A stretch of 64,000 bases of DNA from Anomaloglossus baeobatrachus (Eukaryota > Chordata > Amphibia > Anura > Aromobatidae), in the NCBI RefSeq assembly GCF_048569485.1, contig NC_134357.1, positions 110,096,744 through 110,160,743 of the forward strand. The letters run 5' to 3'. Shown here piece by piece: positions 12,589-22,639 of the stretch. The notes under the pieces were generated by a model that had not been told where the DNA came from, did not search any database, and saw only the letters and a list, made by a program, of their open reading frames with translations. Every line of letters begins with the position of its first letter. Position 1 is the stretch's first letter. Position numbers and translations under genes: made by a program.

Positions 12589-13130
12589 GCCTATAAAAGA
12601 AAGTGTCTTCTCCTCATACAACCAGCAAGTTTGGGCCTCTCAGGGCGGCTGGAGTACAGTTCTCCTCACTTACTGTAGGAGGTAATATAATGCGCAGTCC
12701 AGGTAATGCTGCGCTGGGGGAGGCACCTTCACGGGTTGGCTCCCCGTGGTGACACACTGGTGGTATTGAGCTACTCACGGTTTTGGCACTACCGTTCCCT
12801 ATTGCAGGGGGTAGGACAGAATTTGTGACATAGAAATCACATAACACTGGTTCTGGCTGGAAGTGAATAGAAAACCAGTATGCAGGAGAGCTCAGGTTCA
12901 GTCTTCTCTCTCTTGGCTGTAGGAAGCGTCACTCCTTTGTGGAGGTGATTATATAAAGAAAAAGATGTCCCCTCAGCATGAACTGTGATAGAGCTTCTGG
13001 GAGCTTCTTCTCTTCTTCTCTATCCCCTGACTAACCCTGTTTGATCCAGTTTACTGGATGTTTCAGCTCTGAGATGGGAGACTCCTCACAGCTGTTTCCA
13101 TGGCAGCTTTTTGTGAGGAGAATCAACACC
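12589..13130. repeat. Right part of the split repeat; no gene seen
   Basis: This continues the sequence interrupted by the foldback element. It contains no supported coding region, RNA gene or clear terminal repeats. The tail ending near 13130 abuts the start of the next MITE. Confidence 0.35.
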
Positions 13131-13132
13131 CA

Positions 13133-13485
13133 AGGTTATGTGCACATGCTGCAGTTTTGTTTCTTCAGTGAAAACCGCACCCTCTGGCTGAAAAACGCAT
13201 CAAGAAAGCATGCATTTTTGCCGCGTTTTCAGTGCGTTTTTGCCCAGTCATTTTTTCACTATAGTCAATGGAAAAATGCAGCTCAAAAATGCAGAAAAAA
13301 TTGACAGCCTGCTTTTTTTTTCTGCCACCAAGACTGCAAGGAAAAAAGAAGCAACGTGCGCCCAGCCTTTCTAAATTCTCCTAGACTTTGCTGGGGAAGG
13401 TAATGCATGCAGTTTAGGGCAATAAACTGCACCAAAAAATGCCACGAAAATTAGGAAAAAAACGCAGCGTGCGCACATGGCCTTA
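13133..13485. mobile_element. MITE of the AGG-TATGTGCACAC / CGTTTTT family
   Basis: The ends are aggttatgtgcacatgctgc (left) and gcgtgcgcacatggcct (right). The interior is rich in gcgtttttg and caaaaacgc words. The same terminal pattern occurs at 30766-31170, 32148-32565, near 27380-27412, and at the ends of the 42953-44974 element. The A-rich interior produces lysine- or phenylalanine-rich chance reading frames. A related partial copy follows to about 13800, ending near a TC microsatellite (13812-13832). Confidence 0.6.
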
Positions 13486-13639
13486 GGCTATTTGTCATGT
13501 TTTTTGGTGCAGTTTTGTTGTCAGCAAGTTCTGACTTTTGACTTCCCAGCAAAGTCTATTAAATTTCCGATTTGTTGTGCGTACGTTTTTTGTCTGCAGT
13601 TTGTCAAAACCCTTTGACAAAAAAGAATCAGCATATTCA

Positions 13640-14018
13640 TTCTTCTTGCATTTTTGTCACCCATTGAAATCAATGAGGGGATGAAAAACGTATGCAAAAA
13701 TGCATGGTTACAAATTCCAGCATTTTACAAATGCTCTACTTGCAGCATTGACAACAAAAACGCTGCCCCCCAAATTGTTCCATGATTAATAAACACTTCA
13801 CTGCTGGAGTCAAAATCTCTCTCTCTCTCTCTTCTTTCACTTACAGATTAATGATGGGGCGGGGTCTCGTAGACGACTGCCATCACTAATCTAGGGCTTA
13901 GTGACAACTGTGGGCTGCCATTAACTCCTTATTACCTCTATTGCCACCGCATCAGGGCAGCTCTTTTTTTGGTGCATCTTATGGATACGCTACTTCTGGG
14001 GTGGCTGTGGGCATCTAT
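13640..14018 (+). repeat. Interspersed non-coding repeat (ggatgcgcc / attaactcctt family)
   Basis: This segment aligns along most of its length with 26010-26400 (caatgaggggatgaaaaacg, cactaatctagggcttagtg, gccattaactccttatta, cttctggggtggctgtgggc). Shorter relatives occur near 59270-59440, 61620-61800, 43990-44250 and 63390-63470. The family name is not known to me. It has no coding capacity. Confidence 0.6.
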
Positions 14019-14215
14019 TGTTAATAATAATAATATTAATAATAATAATCTTTATTTCTATAGCGCCAACATATTAAGCAGTGCTTTACAATTCAGGAGG
14101 CTCATATACATATAATATACATAAACATATACAAACAAGTAACAAGTATAGAAGATACAATATTTAAAGGGAAAAAAGGCAACCCTGCTCGTGAGAGCTT
14201 ACAATCTACAATGAG
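14019..14215 (-). mobile_element. L2-like LINE/SINE 3' tail, reversed
   Basis: An (ATT)n-type run (aataataataatattaat) is followed by ctttatttctatagcgccaac and gtgctttacaattcagg. This is the antisense form of the very common amphibian and fish L2-derived 3' tail. The A/T microsatellite marks the 3' end, so the element lies on the minus strand and is 5'-truncated. Confidence 0.6.
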
Positions 14216-14272
14216 ATGGGGGAGGGGCATGGTACAAGTGCTTATTTACAATAACAATCCAGCCAAATGATC

Positions 14273-14607
14273 ACAATATGAACATATAAGTAAGTGACAC
14301 CCTTACTTATACAGCTATGCGGCTGTGGAACGCAAGCAGTGTCCGGCCATGGAACGCAATCGGGGGGCGGTCCTAGGTTTGGTTATTGCCATCACACGTG
14401 GTTCCGGATCTCAGATCACGTGAACGGAGCATGGTGTGACACTCATATGACGCCGCTTCCGGTTTCGCGTCATGACGCGGCTGTGGAACACAAGCGGCGC
14501 CCGGCCGTGGAATGCAACAGGGGGGTGTCCCCAGGCATCACACGTGATCCTGGATCCCAGATCACGTGAACGGAATATAGGGTGTCACTTACTTATATGT
14601 TCATATT
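14273..14607. repeat. Short inverted repeat (foldback) element
   Basis: The left arm, caatatgaacatataagtaa followed by gtgacacc, is mirrored on the right by ggtgtcacttacttatatgt followed by tcatattg. The arms are about 28 bp, and the interior carries two related GC-rich blocks (gcggctgtggaac, each followed by cacgtg-containing sequence). No coding capacity. Confidence 0.6.
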
Positions 14608-14882
14608 GTTATCATTTGCTATCCCCAGACTTTGGAACGGGAGTATCATATTTCATTATATGTATTTGGGGACTATAACCTGTCATCATATGGATTGAGG
14701 GTGAGGTTCGATGTGGATGGGGGCGTGCTTGTGGGTGTGTGGGGGGTTGGGGTGGGTGGATTGGTTGGGGTTGGGGGCGGCCCGCATCTGACACAATTTA
14801 AAAGGAGACCATGAGGTATCAGGTCCTCCCCTTTATCCAGACATTCTGCTGTCCTGAGAACTATTGGCAAGTTGTATATCAA

Positions 14883-14921
14883 GCCTCCTGATGATCCGTT
14901 GCTGGAGAAACGCGTTGAGGC
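14883..14921 (+). ncRNA. Minimal type I hammerhead ribozyme motif
   Basis: All conserved elements are present. Stem I is GCCTC (14883-14887) with GAGGC (14917-14921). The core is CTGATGA (14888-14894). Stem II is TCC/GGA with a 6-nt loop. Then come GAAA (14907-14910), a stem III reduced to an A-U and a C-G pair around a 2-nt loop, and a GTT cleavage triplet ending at 14916. Such very short stem III hammerheads are known from Penelope-like retroelements and retrozymes, where they usually act as dimers. The copy at 12065-12106 shares stem I but has a damaged core. Activity is not proven. Confidence 0.8.
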
Positions 14922-14929
14922 GATTCTGG

Positions 14930-15671
14930 GGCATCTCTGGGACGCACACATGACCCCTTACACGATAAGTGTCTGACTACCTCCTCATGATTAATTTGTT
15001 TGACTTTGTCTGGTTAATTCCTGTTACGCATTTGCACTTTGGTTATGCATTGACACTTTATTATTAGACTGGCTTCTTGGGGCAGGTGAGCTGTCTGACC
15101 AATTGCACTTTATTTTGCTCTTGAAGCCGGCCGGTGATTATATATTTTTTGCACCTTACATTGCGCTATGCACTTTATTCTGATGACCATTTGCATCTTA
15201 TCAAATATGCGTATTAAGTTGCCATCTGAGCATTAATTGTATGTATCTAATTACTCTGGATACTCCTGGTCTTGGATGTATCTAATTATCGTGGATACTT
15301 TTGTTCTATAATCACTCCAGGATATACCAGAGCTAATTGAGGTTAGTCTGAACTTGGTGGTCATGTGTGATTGTCCCAATTTTTTCTGTCCACTTAGTTT
15401 GAATGTGCCCTCTCCATGACCCCTTACTCTATCATTCATGACTGTTTTGAGGGTCTATTAGGGATTCTATAGGGACAGCCACCGCTGAGTGGGGGCGCCA
15501 TTTTCGTAGATATCAGGGTGCCGACCCCCGCGGTAGGTAGTGGACAGGAGGGAGGTTCATCAGATAGGGTGAGAATCTTACCTTCCTCCCTTTCTTTTCC
15601 GCTTATAATTGCACAGGGTTTTTGGATATTTTTAAACAGTAACTAATAAAATTTGTGTTTTATATTGCTAT
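14930..15671. other. Non-coding sequence up to the segmental duplication edge
   Basis: No supported gene. This probably belongs to the same retroelement as the hammerhead at 14883, since it has no similarity to the paralogous region at 35.5 kb. Homology to that region starts at about 15672. Confidence 0.4.
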
Positions 15672-15765
15672 ATAATTTTCCACTATTGTAAGCATATTAC
15701 AGTTATGTACACAGAAGGCTATTGAGATCAGTTAAAGGGTATCAGGTAGGTAAAGTAATTTTTAA

Positions 15766-16374
15766 AGGGGAATCTGTCAGTAGGATCAAGCTTCTTATAG
15801 GTCTTTAGGTCATAGGAAGCTGAATAAAAGGATACTTTGATATCTGCGATCCAATGTATTCTCCCGGAGAAATTCACATTTTTCTTATATGTAAATGATC
15901 TGTTCCGGACTATGGGATGGACATTAATCACCCAGAGAATCTACCTGCAGAGCTTGTTTTAAATAAAAGGGGCATTACCAGTGGGATATGTGATGGCTTC
16001 TCTTGACACTGCAGCGCTGTGTGTGATTATCACTGACACATCTGCAGGATCCTCTCTGCAGTGCTGCAATATTGTTACAAAACAGCAGAGATGTGAGAGC
16101 TGCAGCTGCTAATGTGTTTGTAACAAGACAATGTTCAGTTCTCCTGTCCTGTCTCAGCTCTCTTTATTTAAAAGAAGCTCTACAGACAGATTCTCATGCA
16201 GATTAGTGTCCGGCCAATAGTCCTGAACACCTCATTTACAAATTATAAAAATGTGGATTTCTGTGGAATAAGACATTGGATAACAAATATCAAGATATCA
16301 TTTTATTCTGCTACCTATGACCTACATGCACATATTGATGGCTTAGGTGGGTGGATCCTACTGACTGATTCCCT
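15766..16374. mobile_element. Kolobok/T2-type MITE (copy 1)
   Basis: TTAA flanks (15762-15765 and 16375-16378) enclose AGGGGAATCTGTCAGTAGGA on the left and its near inverse ending GATTCCCT on the right. The paralogous copy at 35613-36222 has the same ends, so the insertion predates the segmental duplication. Non-autonomous. Confidence 0.8.
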
Positions 16375-16426
16375 TTAAATTGGGTTCTCAGGCTTTTATA
16401 TGGATGGCTTGTAGTCAGAATACACT

Positions 16427-17075
16427 TGTCAGGTTTCCGGGATTTCCAGTTCTCTTTTGAAAGAGCTTGCCCTCGGTTAACATAGAGTTTACTGTTCTGT
16501 TGCCCTACTTCCTGTCCAGCTGCTTAAAAGGCCGCCTCTAAGCCTAGTCCAGTGCCTGAGTATACTGCTTGCTGTGTGCTCCTGCTTTGCTGCTCCTATT
16601 TCCTGATTGCCATTTGGATCCTCCTGAAAGACTACCGACACCGACTCTGGACTTTACCCGGTTTCATCAAGCTGTGCCCGGACTCCGTCTGCCGTCTTTG
16701 GTCAGCACTTCTGCCCGGTTCCTTCCGGTTCGTAACCACTCTGGACTATCATCCCGTACGGACACTTCTGGACTTTACCACTTGCCCCTTGTGTCCCGGC
16801 TGCTGCGCATTTAGGCCTTCCGGGGTGATTGCCAGACAGTCCCTGTATAGGGGTTCGCTCTTGGTGGTCTCCCTGGGGGAGTCCGGTGCGTGGCCCCGGG
16901 AATTCCCTTCGCTCCGATTCGGGAAGGTATTTCGTGTGTTATTGTTTTACTGTGTTTGTTCCGTTTGTGTACCTATCGTGGTTACGTATTATAAACATCT
17001 CTGTACCAAGAACTCGTCTCTGGTTGTCATTGCTCTAACGCTATCGAAATCCTCAGAACATACAATAGTATTACA
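16427..17075 (+). mobile_element. Solo LTR, Ty3/Gypsy-like fossil
   Basis: A 649-bp insertion starting TGTCAGG and ending ATTACA, flanked by the 5-bp repeat ACACT (16422-16426 and 17076-17080). The paralogous segment at about 36272 has the uninterrupted site, which confirms both ends. TG...CA termini with a 5-bp duplication identify an LTR, and no internal region remains. Family assignment to Gypsy is by terminal structure and duplication length only. It inserted after the segmental duplication. Confidence 0.85.
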
Positions 17076-17871
17076 ACACTATTGATGCTTGAATGTTGGA
17101 GGCTCATACTCATTAGCCACACTGATTAGCAGTGTGAAGGAGCATCTTGATCTCCAAAGCTTCTTCACTGCTGTACCTATGAAGAAGATGGTTGTGTTTA
17201 CCCCCACCTCCATCATAGTATGTCATTCTCTGTGGTCCTAAAGAAGACTTTTAATTAGGTGTATGGTATATGTTAAATGTGGTGTCCTGATACAGCAAAA
17301 ACGGAGACCGCACAGTGGCTGGCGTCATCTAGAGCTAAGGCCTGGTAAGACAAAGTATATTGTCATGTTATTGTCTATTTTATGTGCTGTAAATGTATTA
17401 ACAATGTATAGTAAGATATGTTAGCTGGATAAATGTTTGAGGAATATGGACATTTTAGCATGCATAGCTAGTGGGCACTTCCTGGTTAGAGGGAAGCTTA
17501 GAGTTAAGAAAAGGAGCAAGAGATGGCCAGTGATTTGGTTAGAGAGATGGGCCTTGTGAAATGCCAGTTCTGGAGAAGGGTTCGAGTAAGGGAGACATGG
17601 TGAGGTAGTCTAGCCATATGGGAACCAGAGCTATACTTGGAGGGTCCAGAACCTATGGCTCACTCCGGACGGGCTTAGGGAAGTCAAGTGACTAGATAGC
17701 CGTGGACAGTAATGCTAAGAAGAGTGGGGGAGTGGAGGCAAAGGCCCAGTAGCATGTGGGCATGAGGTCCTAAAAAGTGGGAATAGACCAAGACTGAGTA
17801 CCCCAGGAAGTTGCTGTAGCAGAATCGTAGAAAAGGAGGTAATGTTTGTCGCAATGGTGGAAAGAGCCTAA

Positions 17872-18574
17872 AGGTACCGTCACACTAAGCAACGCTCCAG
17901 CGATCCCACCAGCAACCTGACCTGGCAGGGATCGCTGGAGCATCGCTACACGGGTTGCTGGTGAGCTGTCAAACAGGCAGATCTCACCAGCAACCAGTGA
18001 CCAGCCCCCAGCCAGCAGCGACGCGTGGAAGCGATGCTGTGCTTGGTAACTAAGGTAAATATCGGGTAACCAACCCTATATTTACCTTGCTTACTAGCGC
18101 ACACTGCTTAGCGCTGGCTCCCTGCACTCCTAGCCAGAGTACACATCGGGTTAATTACCCGATGTGTAGTCTGGCTATGTGTGCAGGGAGCAGGGAGCCG
18201 GCACTGACAGCGTGAGAGCGGCGGACGCTGGTAACGAAGGTAAATATCAGGTAACCAAGGAAAGGGCTTCTTGGTTACCCAATATTTACATTGGTTACCA
18301 GCCTCCGCAGAAGCCGGCTCCCTGCTCACTGCACACTGCACATTCAGTTGTTGCTCTGTCGCTGTCACACACAGCGATGTGCGCTTCACAGTGGGAGAGC
18401 AACAACTAAAAAATGGTCCAGGACATTCAGCAACAACCAGCGACCTCACAGCGGTTGCCAAGTTGTTGCTGGATGTCACACACAGCAACATCGCTAGCAA
18501 CATCGCTGTTGCATCACAAAAGTCGTGCCTCAGCAGCGATGTTGCTAGCGATGTTGCTTAGTGAGACGTGGCCT
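17872..18574. mobile_element. TAA-flanked MITE (PIF/Harbinger-like)
   Basis: A 703-bp insertion missing from the paralogue (empty site near 37263). It begins AGGTACCGTCACACTAAGC and ends with GCTTAGTGAGACGTGGCCT, an imperfect inverted pair, with TAA on both sides (17869-17871, 18575-18577). The 3-bp TWA target duplication points to PIF/Harbinger. The interior has nested palindromes, including 18140-18168. No transposase. Confidence 0.7.
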
Positions 18575-19577
18575 TAAGTTTGGCTTGTCCAGAGAATCCC
18601 AATATCATGTGAGTCAATTCTAAGTCCATGATGGTGTCTGGACACCACCCTGAAGAGAAAAGTAAGTGCTGCACACTGTGGCTGAAGTGATATACAGACA
18701 CAGACGCCCTCTGGGGAAGGGTGCAGATCCTTCCCCTACATAGCGACATATTTTTCCACCTGGAATTATAGTTGTGCCCTGTTGATTTTAATAGACAAAG
18801 CTGCAGCACCAGACATGGCTGCATATTTACATAGTAATCACTGTGTCAGTACTGCAGTAAAGGGACAAACATCTACTTTTACTGGGAACCTTCGCTTAAT
18901 GATCCCTCATGATCACACATTGTTAACCTGTTTTAAAGCTAGGCATTTAAAGTAAAATCCAGAAAAATATTTTTAAAAAACTAAAGCAACTACACATTTT
19001 CACATTTTATATTGAGTTTAACATCACAGATTTCAAGATGGTAAATGTCATAAGTGCCCACAAAGGTTATTATAAGATCAGTCTAATATTTTGAACTCTT
19101 TTGAAAAAAATGGTCCAAAAGGAATAATTACACAAAATAATGTAAAGTATATTAATTATTGCTTACACTGCCACTGTTTAAGGGCCAGCAATCTGTTGAG
19201 TAGACAGGGATACCATTTCTGCAGTTCCAGTCATTGTTTATTATGCTGCAAAGATGATTGTTTTGACCGCTATTATGATCATTGCCTCCCATCACTGGAT
19301 TCTCTGCTATACTATCAAGACCAATTGTTGGATGCAGTGGTCATATGAATATTAAGAGAGAGCAATACTGCTGTACATGGTGCACTGGTACAGCGGCATT
19401 GGCATGAAGGCAGTATATTAAATTAATGGTGTGCCTTTCATTAATTTATGCAGTCCGTCTCCAATTTTTAAAGAAGTATTTAATAGACTATTAACCTTGT
19501 TGATTAAAAGAATACATTAACATAATACATTTTATTTGGTGCATGTATGTGCAAATCAATTTAATATATAAATACAT

Positions 19578-22394
19578 TTATGGCTTCTGGCAATCCTTGG
19601 TATGAGCAACAATAACGTTTCTCAGTTTGGCCCAAAACAACTGCTGCCCATCTGCATCTTCTGGCCACTTCAGGTAGGTTTTCTTGTCTAGGATCTTGGT
19701 GAGCTTATGGTAATGCTGAAGTTCTTCTCTATGGATGTCATCCAGGAACACCAAGATAAGGGAATCCTTACTCTCTGCTACAAGTCTGTAAGTTGCCATT
19801 CTTATCTCCAGGGAGCACCAGTTACTCTGAAGGTGACTACGCGTGATAACACAGATGGTCCACCGGCTGCTAGATATACTGTCTACAATGTTCTCTACAA
19901 TGTCTCTGCCGATCTCAAAGTCTCGGTTATGGATACACACTTTAAAAAAAGGAGGACCGTTCTGCTCCAAGTTAGGGAGAAGCTGCTCTGTTACCCATTG
20001 TTCATCGTTGGCATTATATGACACAAATACATCGTAATCATAGTGGTCCCTTTTTCTGTGCCTATTATTCAGCCGACATTTGATTGTATAAAACATGTAC
20101 AGTATATACCACCAGATACTTTCATATAAGATAGAAATAAACATAAATATCAAAGTACTGACTAGTGTAACTAAAAATGCAATAAAACCTAGCTCAGTAT
20201 TGCAGTTCTGTTCTAAGAAGGGGATTAAGTAAGAATATTGTTCTTGAGTATTAACAAAACAATGTTGATTATAAAAGTCAAGGAAAAAAGCTTGTGTTTC
20301 ATACTTCACCCACTGATCCAGCCATGAAAACTCACAACTACAAAAAAAAGTTGTACCTGGAAGAAAAACATATTTTAGACTTGTCATATTAGCCAATACA
20401 TTGTCTGGAAATCCATAAATTTTTTCACTTTCTATCATTAAAAATCTGACTGATTTTAAATCTCGAAACAACACATTAGAACCATAGTCCGTTATTCTTG
20501 AATTTACTAAATGCAAAATTTGTAGGTTTTTCAACCCCAGAAAGAGTTTCTGCACATCTAATGCTGAGAAATCATCCAATTCATTGGCATTTTCAAAGTG
20601 AAAGAAAGAAAGTTTTGTTAAGTTTTGTAAATTAGAATGAAAGATGTCTGAGTTTGATTTTGAACGTACGTCCGCTATCAAATAGATCTTCTCCAAATTT
20701 GTAAATTTTTCCAGTGCAGCTTCAAATTTTACATCATAACAGAGAAGAGCGTAGATATTTGTTAAATGCAATTCTTTTACTTTGTAAAATGGAAATTCAT
20801 CACAATTATCAATTAACACGTGAGGAGATTCAATGCTCAAACTTTCAAAGTCATTAAAATTTTTGAAATATTCATATTCAATTGTCAGTATTGTGTTAAA
20901 TGTTTTCAGGGACATTTTTTTCAGTGACTCCATGTTCTTTGACCATGACATGCTCACCATGTCTTTAAAGTCAAGAGCAATCTCTTCAAGCTTTCTTAAA
21001 TCTTTAAAGGCCAAGTCACTAACGGTTTCTACAATATTTTCATTCAAGGTCAGTTGCATTAATGAAAATAGACCTGCAAATGCAAATTCAGTCAAACTGT
21101 ACAAATGATTACTCTCTAGATTCAGAACTTCCAGAGTCTTCAAACCACGAAAGGAATATTTACTGATTGTCTGGATCTTATTGTCATTCAGTGAAAGAGA
21201 TTTCAGTTTTTTAAGGCATTTAAATTCATCTTGAATTAGGGATGGTAAGTAGTTAAATGACAAGTTAAGGTGAACAAGCTCCATGGAAATATTCTCAGAA
21301 CATATTTTAATTGTTTTTATTATATTGTTTGACAAGTTTAGCTCCTTCAGGTTTTTAAATTTCTTCATTTGAGATGCGGCCACACTTTTTATCAAGTTGT
21401 GCGATAAATCTAGAATGTGCAGTAAGTTGCAGGAGCCATTGGATGTATGGATATATGAAATATAGTTTTGTGCCAGTTGGAGGTCTTGAATTTTAAAAAG
21501 TGATACATACATACAGATGTTGAAAGCAGGAAAATGAGAATTGAAAAATGAAATTGAGTCGACTACTTGGATCCCAGAGTTTTTTAAAGCTGTTACAGAT
21601 GAATAATATAAATTAGGTTTAAAAAAGGATAACTTTGGAAAGTTACATAATGAGTTGTATTCCAGTTTAGAAATTTCTGTTCCGTCTATGTTCAAATAAG
21701 TAACATTAAAGTGCATGAAACTGTTATTACCTGTTGGATTTTCATTCACCAGACAGTCTGTTTCTCTGAGTTCATGTAATCTGTAACTAATTAGAGTTAA
21801 TCCTTGAAGGTTTTCTAGTTTAGGAAGATATTGCGTTATTGATGATAAAGTTTCAATGCTGTTATCATCCAGAATAAGATGTTTCAGTTGATGAAGATTG
21901 TCAAATATTGATTTGTTCAGTGATGAAAAGGGGAATCCTTTTAATTTAAGCTCTTGTAGCGTATAAAGTCCTTGTAAATCAAGATCATCAGTAAATGTCT
22001 TCTGTGTTTGATGCATCCACAAAACAGAGAGTTTCTCAAGCTCCAGAAAGACCATTGGTGACATCATAAAATATCCATACATATAGATATAAATTATGTT
22101 TGTAAGATTGGAAAAAGCTTGTGGCTTAATGGTGACATTAAACATCTCCAGAAACAACCAGTCTGACGTCACGGGAACTTCTAATTCTTCTATAGAAGTG
22201 TTATAGAACCTACAGACCGATGCAAGGCTGAAGTTTCGTTGGTCAAATCCGCCAAACTCAAAAGATGTTCTAGTACTGTAAGTATCAAAAAATTCATGCT
22301 CTATAATGTCACAGTGCTTTCGTATCATACCAAGACATGAAGAATGGGTAGACATGAAGAAGGCTAAGCAAACCAGACGAAGAATAGTATCCAT
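19578..22394 (-). CDS. Toll-like receptor, TLR11 family (TLR13/TLR22-type), intact
   Basis: A single-exon receptor of 938 codons. The start at 22394 (MDTILRLVCLAFF) is preferred over an in-frame ATG six codons upstream. It has G at -3 and +4, and the paralogue has a stop just after that upstream ATG. The order is signal peptide (about 1-22), a leucine-rich repeat ectodomain with many LxxLxLxxN units (to about 665), a cysteine-capped LRRCT (CSCEFSWLDQW), a membrane helix near 736-757, and a TIR domain from about 787 (YDVFVSYN, box 3 FW). The TIR sequence (SRWTICVITRS, SNWCSLEI, YLKWPED) matches TLR13/21/22 best, which in other vertebrates sense RNA in endosomes or at the surface and signal via MyD88/TRIF-type adaptors. 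The BB loop reads RDFEIG instead of RDFxPG (Ile about 828, codon 19911-19913). It is the only fully open TLR in the window. Exact orthology (TLR13 versus TLR22) and ligand are uncertain. Confidence 0.95.
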   Translation of the reverse strand: MDTILRLVCLAFFMSTHSSCLGMIRKHCDIIEHEFFDTYSTRTSFEFGGFDQRNFSLASVCRFYNTSIEELEVPVTSDWLFLEMFNVTIKPQAFSNLTNIIYIYMYGYFMMSPMVFLELEKLSVLWMHQTQKTFTDDLDLQGLYTLQELKLKGFPFSSLNKSIFDNLHQLKHLILDDNSIETLSSITQYLPKLENLQGLTLISYRLHELRETDCLVNENPTGNNSFMHFNVTYLNIDGTEISKLEYNSLCNFPKLSFFKPNLYYSSVTALKNSGIQVVDSISFFNSHFPAFNICMYVSLFKIQDLQLAQNYISYIHTSNGSCNLLHILDLSHNLIKSVAASQMKKFKNLKELNLSNNIIKTIKICSENISMELVHLNLSFNYLPSLIQDEFKCLKKLKSLSLNDNKIQTISKYSFRGLKTLEVLNLESNHLYSLTEFAFAGLFSLMQLTLNENIVETVSDLAFKDLRKLEEIALDFKDMVSMSWSKNMESLKKMSLKTFNTILTIEYEYFKNFNDFESLSIESPHVLIDNCDEFPFYKVKELHLTNIYALLCYDVKFEAALEKFTNLEKIYLIADVRSKSNSDIFHSNLQNLTKLSFFHFENANELDDFSALDVQKLFLGLKNLQILHLVNSRITDYGSNVLFRDLKSVRFLMIESEKIYGFPDNVLANMTSLKYVFLPGTTFFCSCEFSWLDQWVKYETQAFFLDFYNQHCFVNTQEQYSYLIPFLEQNCNTELGFIAFLVTLVSTLIFMFISILYESIWWYILYMFYTIKCRLNNRHRKRDHYDYDVFVSYNANDEQWVTEQLLPNLEQNGPPFFKVCIHNRDFEIGRDIVENIVDSISSSRWTICVITRSHLQSNWCSLEIRMATYRLVAESKDSLILVFLDDIHREELQHYHKLTKILDKKTYLKWPEDADGQQLFWAKLRNVIVAHTKDCQKP

Positions 22395-22639
22395 GTCTTC
22401 AGATCGCTTCATGAAGCTAAGTCTGATGAATATATACTAGTTCTTTTAGCTAAAATTTTGCACTAAACGAATTTTCAATTTTCAGTTCTTTTTACTAACT
22501 TTAAATACAGCAAAGTAAAGGAGAAATGAAAATTGCCAATTTAGCATTGAGCAACTTTTACATGTGTTTCTGTAAATGAGATTTCTATATTATTGGTAAA
22601 GTGTATAGGTTCATTATGTGATCACTGAGGTCTCATCCT

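Larger units (their letters stand above)
15672..22630 (-). repeat. Segmental duplication, copy 1 (contains intact TLR)
   Basis: This region aligns in the same order with 35521-42950: Kolobok-type MITE, a long non-coding stretch, the TLR coding region, and about 200 bp upstream of its start. Shared sequence begins at aattttccactattgtaagc on the left and fades after gtttctgtaaatgagatttc on the right. Private to this copy are the solo LTR (16427-17075) and a MITE (17872-18574). The 13-kb spacer between the copies is not duplicated. Confidence 0.9.

Noticed and set aside
15160-15210. CTGATGA near 15170 as another hammerhead
   Set aside because: No GAAA follows a short stem and no stem I pairing can be made.
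16552-17085. 177-codon plus-strand frame
   Set aside because: It lies entirely within the solo LTR, whose ends are proven by the empty site, so it is not a host gene.
19707-20037. Plus-strand frames opposite the TIR domain
   Set aside because: Shadows of the minus-strand TIR coding sequence; the same frame appears opposite the paralogue at 38346.
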